Shown: positions 7,482 to 15,037 of the stretch, piece by piece
How the letters are laid out: each line of letters starts with the position of its first letter
Position numbering within the stretch: position 1 is the stretch's first letter
Source: Alphaproteobacteria bacterium
GTDB taxonomy: Bacteria; Pseudomonadota; Alphaproteobacteria; Rickettsiales; UBA8987
Direction of reading: 5' to 3'
Assembly: GCA_030429625.1 (NCBI GenBank)
Contig: JAUIFA010000007.1
Coordinates: 1 to 43,489 of the forward strand
Length of the DNA stretch: 43,489 bases
Program-made: the position numbers and the translations under genes
Notes under the pieces: generated by a model
Seen by the model: only the letters and a program-made list of their open reading frames with translations
What the model was told of the DNA's origin: nothing
Database searches by the model: none

Positions 7482-9290
7482 ATGTCAGGAAAAGACCTTT
7501 CACATATTCGTAATTTTTCCATTATTGCCCATATTGACCACGGCAAATCCACTCTGGCAGACAGAATGATCCAAATGTGTGGTGGGTTGGATGCTCGTGA
7601 GATGAAAGAGCAAGTGCTGGACAATATGGACATTGAGAAAGAGCGCGGGATTACCATTAAATCACAAACCGTACGGCTGAAATATCAGGCCAAGGACGGG
7701 CAGACATATGATTTTAATTTGATGGACACGCCGGGACATGTGGATTTTGCCTATGAAGTCAGTCGTTCACTGGCAGCATGTGAAGGTTCATTATTGGTGG
7801 TGGATGCGACGCAAGGGGTGGAGGCGCAAACCTTGGCCAACGTCTATCAGGCCATTGATAATAATCATGAAATTATTGTGGTGCTCAATAAGGTGGATTT
7901 GCCTTCGGCAGATGTTGAAAAAGTAAAAGAACAGATTGAGGAAGTCATTGGTATTGATACGTCAGATGCGGTTGAGATTTCTGCTAAGACCGGCTTCGGG
8001 GTTGATCTTGTTCTTGAAGCTATTGCCCAAAGACTGCCCGCGCCAAAAGGTAACAGCGAAGATACATTACAGGCCTTGTTGGTCGATAGCTGGTACGATG
8101 CATATCTGGGTGTGGTGATTTTGATTCGTGTGGTTTCTGGGACAATAAGCAAGGGTCAAAAAGTCCGCATGATGATTGCCAATGCTGAGCATGTCATTGA
8201 CAATGTTGGGGTGTTTACTCCAAAGCAGGAAATGACGGGTAGTTTGCATGCTGGACAGGTTGGGTTTATCACCGGTTCAATTAAGCAGGTGGCCGATTGT
8301 AAAGTGGGGGATACGATTACCGATGTTAAGTTGCCCTGTGAGAAGCCATTGCCGGGTTTCAAACCCAATTTACCCGTGGTGTTTTGTGGATTGTTTCCTG
8401 TGGATGGGGATGATTTTGATCCACTAAAGGATGCGATTGCTAAGCTACATCTCAATGATGCCAGCTTTGAATTTGAACAAGAAACTTCTGCGGCTCTTGG
8501 CCTTGGGTTTCGCTGTGGCTTTTTAGGTCTGTTGCATTTGGAGATTATTCAAGAGCGTTTGGACAGAGAATTTGGTCTTGATCTGATTACCACTGCGCCG
8601 AGTGTTGTGTATAAAATCCATGGCAAAAAAGGCGATGTGATGGAGCTGCATAATCCAGCCGATATGCCTGATCCTGTGAAGATTGAGTGTATGGAAGAGC
8701 CATGGATTAAGGCGAATATCATGGTTCCGGATGAATATCTTGGTTCTGTCTTGGACTTGTGCAGTAAGAAACGTGGTGTGCAGCAAAACATGACATATGT
8801 TGGCAATCGAGCTGTGGTGGTCTATCGTCTGCCGCTAAATGAGGTGGTGTTTGACTTTTATGATCGTCTTAAATCGATCACCAGTGGTTATGCCAGTTTT
8901 GATTGGGAAGTTGATGGTTATGAGGAATCCGATCTGGTCAAGGTTTCTATATTGGTCAATAATGAGCCGGTGGACGCACTGGCCATTGTGGTGCATCGCT
9001 CTCAGGCTGATCCGCGTGGTAGGGCATTATGTGCAAGGCTAAAAGATCTTATCCCAAGACAGTTATTTAAAATTGCCATCCAAGCGGCTATTGGCGGTAA
9101 AGTTATTGCCCGTGAAACAGTCAGTGCCATGCGTAAAGATGTGACGGCCAAATGCTATGGTGGGGATATTTCTCGTAAGAAGAAATTGTTGGAGAAACAG
9201 AAGAAGGGGAAGAAGAAGATGCGCTCTTTCGGCAACGTAGAGATTCCACAAACGGCATTCCTTGCTGCGTTGAAGATGGGTGATGGCTAA
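7482..9290 (+). CDS. lepA: Elongation factor 4 (back-translocating GTPase LepA)
   Basis: LepA is a ribosome-bound GTPase involved in translation fidelity and 30S biogenesis. The 602 residues have the family length. Visible are the G1 motif [21 protein letters not shown] (G3), NKVDLPSAD (G4), the EF-G-like domains II, III and V, and the LepA-specific C-terminal domain with [20 protein letters not shown]. The last 64 bp of coding sequence (9221-9284) are repeated exactly just downstream (9344-9407), a duplicated gene tail. The gene is coupled to rpiB. Confidence 0.97.
   Translation: MSGKDLSHIRNFSIIAHIDHGKSTLADRMIQMCGGLDAREMKEQVLDNMDIEKERGITIKSQTVRLKYQAKDGQTYDFNLMDTPGHVDFAYEVSRSLAACEGSLLVVDATQGVEAQTLANVYQAIDNNHEIIVVLNKVDLPSADVEKVKEQIEEVIGIDTSDAVEISAKTGFGVDLVLEAIAQRLPAPKGNSEDTLQALLVDSWYDAYLGVVILIRVVSGTISKGQKVRMMIANAEHVIDNVGVFTPKQEMTGSLHAGQVGFITGSIKQVADCKVGDTITDVKLPCEKPLPGFKPNLPVVFCGLFPVDGDDFDPLKDAIAKLHLNDASFEFEQETSAALGLGFRCGFLGLLHLEIIQERLDREFGLDLITTAPSVVYKIHGKKGDVMELHNPADMPDPVKIECMEEPWIKANIMVPDEYLGSVLDLCSKKRGVQQNMTYVGNRAVVVYRLPLNEVVFDFYDRLKSITSGYASFDWEVDGYEESDLVKVSILVNNEPVDALAIVVHRSQADPRGRALCARLKDLIPRQLFKIAIQAAIGGKVIARETVSAMRKDVTAKCYGGDISRKKKLLEKQKKGKKKMRSFGNVEIPQTAFLAALKMGDG
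9221..9284 (+). repeat. Direct repeat, copy in the lepA 3' end
   Basis: A 64-bp sequence coding for the last 21 or so residues of LepA, identical to 9344-9407 at 123 bp distance. Identity continues past one mismatch through GCTA. Confidence 0.95.
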
Positions 9291-9343
9291 TAGCCCAGCG
9301 CATCTATCATAATTGACCCACGTGCTTTGCACTTCGGGATGGG

Positions 9344-9407
9344 GCGCTCTTTCGGCAACGTAGAGATTCCACAAACGGCATTCCTTGCTGCGTTGAAGAT
9401 GGGTGAT
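9344..9407 (+). repeat. Direct repeat, duplicated lepA 3' end downstream of the gene
   Basis: Exact 64-bp copy of the lepA tail. Read in the same register it again gives [20 protein letters not shown] and a stop (TAG), but it has no start and is separated from lepA by about 53 bp containing the lepA stop. It looks like a pseudogene scrap of a tail duplication or an unequal exchange. Confidence 0.9.
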
Positions 9408-9521
9408 AGCTAGATTAAAGCTTATTTATCTTCCCAAAAGTTTAAATAGCAGTTGATGCAATCAACGACTAATTTAATTTTTAACACCACCCATAAAAAT
9501 TTTTATAAAAAATACGCTGTG

Positions 9522-9537
9522 TTAACGATATATTAAC
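9522..9537 (+). promoter_or_regulatory. CtrA-box match upstream of the asparaginase-like gene
   Basis: The sequence is TTAA-CGATATA-TTAAC, an exact match to the alphaproteobacterial CtrA consensus TTAA-N7-TTAAC. It is 58 bp before the chosen ATG. The rest of the 9408-9595 gap is AT-rich, with an inverted repeat GTTGAT/ATCAAC at 9452-9466. Confidence 0.6.
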
Positions 9538-9595
9538 GAATCGCATGGCATATTGCTCCACAACTTTGGAAATATTACTTCAGGACATCAAATTT

Positions 9596-10987
9596 ATGTC
9601 AAATCTTGAGAACTGTATCATTGTTCAAACAGGAGGAACCTTGTCAATGCAAGGAAACGCTCAGGGACTGCTTGTCGCAAAAAATGATACATTGCACGAA
9701 TTTATTGAAAGGTCAGGATTTAGTAAAGAAAGAGTTGTCATTCCTTTTACCATTGATAGCATTGAATTCTCATTTGAAAAACACTACCCCGCCTTTTTAG
9801 ATTCTGTTAAGACGGCTCTTGATAATGCAGATAATGTAATATTTCTTGGTGGAACAGACACTTTACAATTTTACAGCACGTTGCTGGTTAAAGATTTGCG
9901 ACGACAGGGATATTTGGCGGAAGAGGGTGGCCAGAAGCTACTTTTTGTGACATCCATGCATTCTGTTGAAGACGACAGGGAGCATGTACGCAAACTTATT
10001 GAAGGTGCTGCGGTGATGGTGGACTCAAATTTGACAGGGGCATTTTCTCTTTCTGCCAAGGAAAAACAGGCCGATACCATTATCGTTCGTGATGTAGAAG
10101 ATTCGTTTATTAAAATCTCTGCGGAACTTTCTGATGCGTTTCGTTGCCGTGCATGGGTTGGTGTGGTTAGAAATGGTGAGTTTGTATCTAATCAGGAATA
10201 CCAAAAGCCACCTTTGACGGAGAAATACCCCAGCAATAATGCTTATGGACATGTAGCCCCTTCTTTAATTGATGATAATGACAACAATGCCAGAATTACC
10301 TATTTGGAAAAGATATTACAGTCTGATCGTCCGTTTAATGCAGTTGTGCTAGAAGGAATTCCCGATAATAATCGTATCTCGGAATTGGCAGAGTTAGTGT
10401 CTCAACTTAAAGACAGAGGCACACATGTAATCATTAATAATAATGTTGTTCACCATGACGATAATGACACAATAGCACCAAAAATAGATGTTGGAAAATG
10501 GAGTTCGTCCGTGCGTGGTGGTACGGTAGGGATGTTGAAAGATGCCGGTGCAGACATTTGGCAAAAATCACCAAAGGATGCTTATTTAGACAGTGTATTG
10601 CTCTTTAACAAGCCGCTATCACCCAATAATAATGTGGCATACCACCCTAGTCATAAAGGAGTTGAGCAAATTACTATACGTTATGTGCCGTTTGAAGAGG
10701 CGTTTAGAAGCGGTCTGGACATGGCGGCAGAAACCGCAGACATTGTTAGGGTTGGAACACTTCCCGGACGTGCTATTCCAAAACGTCATGAAAAAGAATT
10801 AATGGCGTTGGCTGATGAAGGGCGACTAAAAGTATTTTATTATTATGATGGGCAGAACAGGACAGATGAGGGGGGAAGAAAATTTGTGGAAGGAACAAAG
10901 CCTAATCCTTATGATGTGGCAATTAAATTCCCTGAACATACGGCCGATTTGCCCCAGAATGCCCCTCAATCCGAAATAACAAGATAA
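9596..10987 (+). CDS. Asparaginase/glutaminase-family protein with an extended C-terminus
   Basis: Asparaginases hydrolyse asparagine to aspartate and ammonia with a threonine nucleophile. Here the first signature is QTGGTLSM with Thr12, and the second is LGGTDTLQFYSTLL. The start at 9596 puts Thr12 at the family position and has AGGA 10 nt upstream; the open frame extends back to 9545. At 463 residues it is much longer than the usual 320-350. After the first C-terminal-type domain (FNAVVLEGI..., RGTHVIINNN..., GMLKDAGADIW), a second similar stretch follows (ADIVRVGTLPGRAIPK..., EGRLKVFYYY), suggesting a repeated domain. Substrate is unproven. Its transcript ends at a bidirectional terminator. 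Confidence 0.75.
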   Translation: MSNLENCIIVQTGGTLSMQGNAQGLLVAKNDTLHEFIERSGFSKERVVIPFTIDSIEFSFEKHYPAFLDSVKTALDNADNVIFLGGTDTLQFYSTLLVKDLRRQGYLAEEGGQKLLFVTSMHSVEDDREHVRKLIEGAAVMVDSNLTGAFSLSAKEKQADTIIVRDVEDSFIKISAELSDAFRCRAWVGVVRNGEFVSNQEYQKPPLTEKYPSNNAYGHVAPSLIDDNDNNARITYLEKILQSDRPFNAVVLEGIPDNNRISELAELVSQLKDRGTHVIINNNVVHHDDNDTIAPKIDVGKWSSSVRGGTVGMLKDAGADIWQKSPKDAYLDSVLLFNKPLSPNNNVAYHPSHKGVEQITIRYVPFEEAFRSGLDMAAETADIVRVGTLPGRAIPKRHEKELMALADEGRLKVFYYYDGQNRTDEGGRKFVEGTKPNPYDVAIKFPEHTADLPQNAPQSEITR

Positions 10988-11008
10988 ACTGTGCTAAATT
11001 TTTATAAA

Positions 11009-11047
11009 AAAAGCGGCGTTATCTTCAGATAACGCCGCTTTTAGTTT
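11009..11047. terminator. Bidirectional Rho-independent terminator
   Basis: A perfect 15-bp stem (11009-11023 with 11028-11042) encloses a TTCA loop. It has a T-rich tail on the plus strand and seven T residues on the minus strand, and serves both convergent genes. Confidence 0.93.
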
Positions 11048-11062
11048 TTCAATATACTTGTG

Positions 11063-11362
11063 CTATTTCGCTTCCCCATCAGAAATACGTTTATAAGATT
11101 TAACGGCGGTGTTATCGATTTTTTCATAATCCCCTTTTAAAGGAGTAGACGTCTTGTTATATGACGCAACAACAGGTGTGCTTACCCTAGTATATGTTTT
11201 AAGTGCGACACTAGCATCTTCCTTTGCAGGTTCTTTTGGAGGATCAGCAGGCGCCTTTGGATCAAGAGGTGATGCTGGTTTAGGGGGTCCGGCATAACTT
11301 TGGTTTGGCATTGTTACCGCAATAAGCCCGGCCATAATCATAATAAATAGAAATTTTTTCAT
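11063..11362 (-). CDS. Small secreted protein with four 11-residue tandem repeats
   Basis: Not a recognised family. The 99 residues start with a signal peptide (about 1-24, cleavage near QSYA-GPP). A Pro/Lys/Ala-rich linker (about 25-54) follows, and then four exact-length repeats fill residues 56-99 to the C-terminus: TYTRVSTPVVA, SYNKTSTPLKG, DYEKIDNTAVK, SYKRISDGEAK. Each has tyrosine at position 2 and Arg/Lys at position 4. No cysteine occurs. AAGGA lies 8 nt before the ATG. A CtrA-box match 67 bp upstream suggests cell-cycle or motility-linked control. It may be a cell-surface or periplasmic structural peptide; the role is unknown. Confidence 0.8.
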   Translation of the reverse strand: MKKFLFIMIMAGLIAVTMPNQSYAGPPKPASPLDPKAPADPPKEPAKEDASVALKTYTRVSTPVVASYNKTSTPLKGDYEKIDNTAVKSYKRISDGEAK

Positions 11363-11428
11363 AGCTAATATCCTTACCTTAACTCAGTTTTAAAAATAAT
11401 ATAATAATTTTATTATACAGCACAATAG

Positions 11429-11444
11429 TTAACAAATAGTTAAC
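11429..11444. promoter_or_regulatory. CtrA-box match between the secreted repeat protein and the flagellar cluster
   Basis: TTAA-CAAATAG-TTAAC matches the CtrA consensus on the plus strand, and its reverse complement also matches. Another GTTAA lies 5 bp further on. It is 67 bp upstream of the minus-strand secreted protein and about 155 bp upstream of the small lipoprotein gene. Confidence 0.6.
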
Positions 11445-11519
11445 ATAGTTAAAGTTGTGTAAAAATAATGTCATTTTATTATAAATAACAAGTGAGTAGT
11501 ATTCCCGTGTTTTAAGCAA

Positions 11520-11548
11520 TTGACTTGCAAGTTTACGATTATTGTAAT
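11520..11548 (+). promoter_or_regulatory. Probable promoter of the small lipoprotein gene
   Basis: TTGACT (11520-11525) and TGTAAT (11543-11548) are separated by exactly 17 bp, about 50 bp before the start codon at 11599. Confidence 0.5.
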
Positions 11549-11598
11549 AGGGTGTTTTCCATTATCGGTAGAGTGAGTGGAATAATAAGGTTAATATT

Positions 11599-11775
11599 AT
11601 GGGGAAATTTTACATATCGATGGCAGTGTTTTTATTATGTAGTGGGTGTGAAAGCGATCGTATGATTTCGATTGATCACCATCCAGCACCTAAATATGAC
11701 AAGTTTTTAGAGCAATGTGATGACTGGGATCAATATATTTGTAACCGGCGTTACGAAGATTTAGCAATTCAATAA
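11599..11775 (+). CDS. Small putative lipoprotein (58 aa)
   Basis: This short frame is supported by AAGG 8 nt before the ATG and by a promoter-like sequence upstream. The N-terminus MGKFYISMAVFLLCSGCESD has a short hydrophobic core ending in a lipobox-like SGC, so Cys17 is the probable lipidation site, although the -3 residue (Cys) is atypical. The remaining 41 residues are hydrophilic, with CDDWDQYIC near the end. No family is recognised. It lies 81 bp before flgB in the same direction. It could be a flagellar accessory or an unrelated envelope peptide. Confidence 0.55.
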   Translation: MGKFYISMAVFLLCSGCESDRMISIDHHPAPKYDKFLEQCDDWDQYICNRRYEDLAIQ

Positions 11776-11856
11776 TTGTCCATATTTTTGTTTAAAACAC
11801 GTGACATCGAAAAATAAATCTGTCATTATCTCAACTTGAGAGAAAGAGGTGGCAGG

Positions 11857-12258
11857 ATGGATCTTGGCAAAATAACATTATTTTCAGCTATGTCTGGCCG
11901 TATGGCTTACCTTTCCGAACGTCAGTCGGTTCTGGCAGAAAATATTGCCAATGCCAACACACCCGGCTATCAAGCGATGGATGTTAAGGAGGCGAGCTTT
12001 GAGCAATTCCTTCAACGAGGGTCTTCTTCGCTTGCGCCAGCTGTGACCCGCCCCGGCCATATGTCTATGTCGACGGGTGAAGGTAATTTTGCTAAACAGG
12101 AACAGAAGAGTTCGTTCGACATTACCCCAACAGGGAATTCTGTTGTTCTGGAAGAGCAGATGATAAAAATGAATGAGACAGCCATGAATTATGAAGCAAC
12201 AACCATGCTGTATAAGAAGATGACGTTGATGATGAGCAGCGCTATTGGGGACAGATAG
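11857..12258 (+). CDS. flgB: Flagellar basal-body rod protein FlgB
   Basis: FlgB is one of the proximal rod proteins of the flagellar basal body, exported by the flagellar type III apparatus. The 133 residues carry the rod signature 'AENIANANTPGYQAMDV' near the N-terminus and a C-terminal helix with METAMNYEATTMLYKK-like spacing. The ATG at 11857 (MDLGKITLF) is preferred over an upstream in-frame TTG because it follows AGAGGTGG at normal spacing. It begins the run flgB-flgC-fliE-fliQ-fliR. Confidence 0.95.
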   Translation: MDLGKITLFSAMSGRMAYLSERQSVLAENIANANTPGYQAMDVKEASFEQFLQRGSSSLAPAVTRPGHMSMSTGEGNFAKQEQKSSFDITPTGNSVVLEEQMIKMNETAMNYEATTMLYKKMTLMMSSAIGDR

Positions 12259-12267
12259 GGTTAATGT

Positions 12268-12675
12268 ATGGATCTTAAAGCAACATTAAAAATTGCCGGT
12301 TCGGGACTGGATGTTCAAGGTAAGCGAGTGAAAGTCATTGCTGAGAATATTGCCAATGCGGACTCTATGGCATCTACGCCTGGAGGAGAGCCGTATCGTC
12401 GGAAAACCATTAGTTTTAAGAATGTTTTTGATGAGAAGGTGGGAGCAAATCTTGTGAAGGTGGACAAGGTGGGCGAGGATTCAAAGCCTTTTAACAAAGT
12501 ATATGAGCCGGGGCATCCCGCGGCAGATGAATATGGTTATGTGTTAAAGCCAAATGTGAATACAATGATAGAATCGGTTGATCTGAAGGAGGCACAGCGT
12601 AGCTATGAGGCAAACCTTGCGACAATCGAAATAACAAAGACAATGATTAACAGAACACTCGATCTGTTGCGTTAA
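12268..12675 (+). CDS. flgC: Flagellar basal-body rod protein FlgC
   Basis: FlgC is a proximal rod protein that assembles with FlgB, FlgF and FliE. The 135 residues have the N-terminal rod motif 'GSGLDVQGKRVKVIAENIAN', a middle segment with PYRRKTISFKNVFD, GYVLKPNVN, and the conserved end 'AQRSYEANLATIEITKTMIN'. It starts 9 nt after flgB. Confidence 0.96.
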   Translation: MDLKATLKIAGSGLDVQGKRVKVIAENIANADSMASTPGGEPYRRKTISFKNVFDEKVGANLVKVDKVGEDSKPFNKVYEPGHPAADEYGYVLKPNVNTMIESVDLKEAQRSYEANLATIEITKTMINRTLDLLR

Positions 12676-12727
12676 GGGATTTAATAGGTTATATTTGGAT
12701 GAGTGTAGGTTTTGAGAGGGCTTATTT

Positions 12728-13051
12728 ATGGATTTAAAGAATTCGGCTGTATTTGCAGCGTATAATAATGTTTCCGGGATTTCTCGGGGTTCGGCAATGT
12801 CAAATAATGCGGCTTCTGCCACCAAACAACAGAGTTTTGATTTTGGTGATATGGTGGTGGATGTGGTCAGTGATTCAACAAAAACCATTGCCCGTGCGGA
12901 ACAGGTTGGAGCGGCAGCATTGGTGGACAATGCCAGCATGGAAGAACTTGTTGAGGCGGTCAATAACGCTGAAATTACGCTTAAAACTGTTGTTGCGGTG
13001 CGTGATAGGGTAATCAATGCCTATCAGGATATCATCAAGATGCCTATATAG
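12728..13051 (+). CDS. fliE: Flagellar hook-basal body complex protein FliE
   Basis: FliE links the MS ring to the rod and is the first rod-type substrate exported. The 107 residues end with the family hallmark 'NNAEITLKTVVAVRDRVINA YQDIIKMPI' (shown with a break), and the middle has the SFDFGDMVVDVV segment. It lies between flgC and fliQ in the standard order for the class. Confidence 0.94.
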   Translation: MDLKNSAVFAAYNNVSGISRGSAMSNNAASATKQQSFDFGDMVVDVVSDSTKTIARAEQVGAAALVDNASMEELVEAVNNAEITLKTVVAVRDRVINAYQDIIKMPI

Positions 13052-13064
13052 GGTATTGATTGTT

Positions 13065-13328
13065 ATGGAATCCGCCGAAGTTCTTGAGATAAGTAAGGAA
13101 GCAATCCTAGTTTTATTAAAAATTGCTACTCCGATCATGCTTGTGGCGTTGTTTGTTGGGCTTTTGATTTCCCTTTTTCAGGCCTTAACACAGATTCAAG
13201 AAATGACCCTGACCTTTGTGCCTAAAATAATCGCAATATTCGTTTCTATCATAATATTTTTGCCGTATATTCTAGAAACACTAGATGATTTTACAAAGAA
13301 GCTAAGTGAGCGGATGATTAATCTTTAA
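13065..13328 (+). CDS. fliQ: Flagellar export apparatus protein FliQ
   Basis: FliQ is a small inner-membrane component of the flagellar type III export gate (FliPQR). The 87-residue product has two membrane helices (about 15-40, AILVLLKIATPIMLVALFVG; and 50-75, FVPKIIAIFVSIIIFLPYI), with the conserved QALTQIQEMTLTFVPK between them. The start at 13065 (MESAEVLEIS) gives the usual family length; the frame itself is open from 13017. flhA, often between fliQ and fliR in this class, is absent here. Confidence 0.95.
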   Translation: MESAEVLEISKEAILVLLKIATPIMLVALFVGLLISLFQALTQIQEMTLTFVPKIIAIFVSIIIFLPYILETLDDFTKKLSERMINL

Positions 13329-13330
13329 AA

Positions 13331-14092
13331 ATGCTTGAAGACATTGCAATTGTTTCTATCTACCATTTCCTTCTTATCTTTTCTAGGATGGGCGCAGTTC
13401 TTATGGTCATGCCGGGAATTGGTGAGATATATGTAAATACACGCTCACGGTTGATTACTGCGTTGGCCATCAGTTTTGTGATGATGCCGGTGTTATCGCC
13501 TCTATTTCCTCAGGTTCCGGGCGATATTATCACCATGGCGTTGGCGATTATGTCAGAGATTATGGTGGGCTTATTTATTGGTGGTCTGGCACGTATGGTA
13601 CATGCAACCTTGCATATTGGAGGTATGATTATTGCCTTCCAGTCCAGCCTGGCATCGGCACTGTTGTTTGACGCAAATCAGGGTAGCCAAGGTTCGGTAA
13701 TTGGTAATTTTATGACCCTTGTGGGGGTGACATTGCTGTTTGTGACCAATTCACATTATATCATCATACAAGGGGTTGTTGACAGTTATCAAACCTTTGA
13801 TGCGGGTGTTTTTCCTATAACGGGTGATTTAGCGGAAATGATGGCAAAAACATTGTCTAATGGGTTTATGGTGGCGGTGAAAATAGCATCACCCCTGATG
13901 GTGATAGGACTGTGTGTGTATTTAGGTTCGGGAATGTTAGGAAGATTAATGCCCCAGATGCAGGTTTTTATGGTGATGCTCCCAGCACAAATTTATATAT
14001 CATTTACGATTTTTATGGCCACAATGGCTGCTGGAATGGTAGTATATTTACGTTACTTCAAAGAAGTTATGTCGATTTTCTTGGTGGATTAG
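13331..14092 (+). CDS. fliR: Flagellar export apparatus protein FliR
   Basis: FliR completes the FliPQR export gate. The 253 residues include six or so hydrophobic helices, the early 'FSRMGAVLMVMPGIGEIYVN' and later GGLARMVHATLHIGGMIIAF, and 'MPQMQVFMVMLPAQI', all typical of FliR. It begins 2 nt after fliQ and is probably translationally coupled to it. Confidence 0.95.
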   Translation: MLEDIAIVSIYHFLLIFSRMGAVLMVMPGIGEIYVNTRSRLITALAISFVMMPVLSPLFPQVPGDIITMALAIMSEIMVGLFIGGLARMVHATLHIGGMIIAFQSSLASALLFDANQGSQGSVIGNFMTLVGVTLLFVTNSHYIIIQGVVDSYQTFDAGVFPITGDLAEMMAKTLSNGFMVAVKIASPLMVIGLCVYLGSGMLGRLMPQMQVFMVMLPAQIYISFTIFMATMAAGMVVYLRYFKEVMSIFLVD

Positions 14093-14101
14093 AGGGTTTC
14101 T

Positions 14102-14347
14102 ATGCCGGTTTTGTTACGAAATATTTTGTTAGTGATTTTTGCTGTAGGGCTTCTCTCTTTATTATTTGTAGTCAGCGCAAGCGTTTTGATCTTTGTGGTT
14201 TTTGTGGTGGCAGGAATTTTTCTCTACAGGCAATTTCTTGGCCTATTTAGACAGACAATGTCTAAAAAGGGCGACTCGAAAAATCAGGACACCACTATAA
14301 TAGACGTTGAATATGAAATTATTGAAACCAGAAGTGAAGACGATTAA
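14102..14347 (+). CDS. Small membrane protein downstream of fliR
   Basis: Not recognised. The 81 residues comprise one long or two tightly packed hydrophobic segments (about 4-44, mainly Leu/Val/Phe/Ile), then a charged tail with KKGDSKNQDTT and an acidic end. AGAGGG precedes the ATG, 9 nt after fliR. It is the last gene of the flagellar run. Its stop overlaps by 4 bp the stop of the XRE regulator on the other strand, so there is no room for a separate terminator. Confidence 0.7.
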   Translation: MPVLLRNILLVIFAVGLLSLLFVVSASVLIFVVFVVAGIFLYRQFLGLFRQTMSKKGDSKNQDTTIIDVEYEIIETRSEDD

Positions 14348-14757
14348 GCATTGCTGCTGGCATCTTCTTCTGTGCGAAGGGCTTTAATTAGGCCAAGCAT
14401 TTTGTTTCTGATCGCAGGATCTTTAATTCTGTAATAAGATTGAACAAGGCTCATTGTTTCTTTGTTGTTAGAAGCATCTCTTTCAAAAGCCTGTTCGTCT
14501 TCCGCAAAGCTGTATTCTTCAGAATTTTTCTGTTCGGCAGAAAAGCCATCAAAGAAGAATCCTACTGGAACACTTAATACTTTTGATAATTCATAAAGGC
14601 GGCTTGAGCCAACGCGGTTTGTTCCCCGTTCGTATTTCTGAACTTGCTGGAAAGTAACACCAATGGATTTGCCTAAATCGTCTTGACTAAGACCAAGCAT
14701 TTTTCGTCTTGCCCGGACTTTTTTACCTACATGAATGTCTACTGGGTGTGCTGTCAT
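14344..14757 (-). CDS. XRE-family transcriptional regulator
   Basis: The 137-residue protein has a Cro/CI-type helix-turn-helix at about 9-66 ('MLGLSQDDLGKSIGVTFQQV', KYERGTNRVGSSRLYELSKVL), followed by VPVGFFFDGF and an acidic linker. A C-terminal helical segment ends RNKMLGLIKALRTEED. This architecture is common among small XRE regulators of alphaproteobacteria; known examples affect development, symbiosis or stress, but the target here is unknown. It is convergent with the flagellar genes. The 280-bp upstream gap is AT-rich, with several GTTAA half sites. Confidence 0.88.
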   Translation of the reverse strand: MTAHPVDIHVGKKVRARRKMLGLSQDDLGKSIGVTFQQVQKYERGTNRVGSSRLYELSKVLSVPVGFFFDGFSAEQKNSEEYSFAEDEQAFERDASNNKETMSLVQSYYRIKDPAIRNKMLGLIKALRTEEDASSNA

Positions 14758-15037
14758 AAGTTATATTCTCACAATAATATTTTCTCTCTGCGGTCTTTAT
14801 AATCAATAAATTAACAAAATGCAACCACTGTATTAATTTTTTTTCGACTTACTTTCCCTAAAATGGTAGAAGAAAGATTTACTAAACCTCATAACATGCT
14901 GATATACAACAATATGACAATGTAAGTGTGCTGGTATTTGTGCAGTTGTATTTATTAACTATTTACATATTTTTAAGAAAAATATGCCATATTTTACTAA
15001 TATTAACAAACTTTTGTTAACTAAAATTCTGGTAAAA
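14758..15037. other. AT-rich intergenic gap
   Basis: No gene or tRNA is seen. It holds the upstream region of the XRE regulator and the downstream region of the sulfotransferase. An inverted repeat TTAACAAA/TTTGTTAA (about 15003-15020) could be a weak terminator for the minus-strand operon; no complete CtrA box is found. Confidence 0.5.

Noticed and set aside
9063-9374. Minus-strand frame spanning the lepA tail duplication
   Set aside because: It is antisense to lepA; its internal repetition only reflects the duplicated 64 bp.
11836-11856. TTG start for flgB, seven codons upstream
   Set aside because: It would cover the ribosome binding site of the ATG at 11857, which gives the usual FlgB N-terminus.
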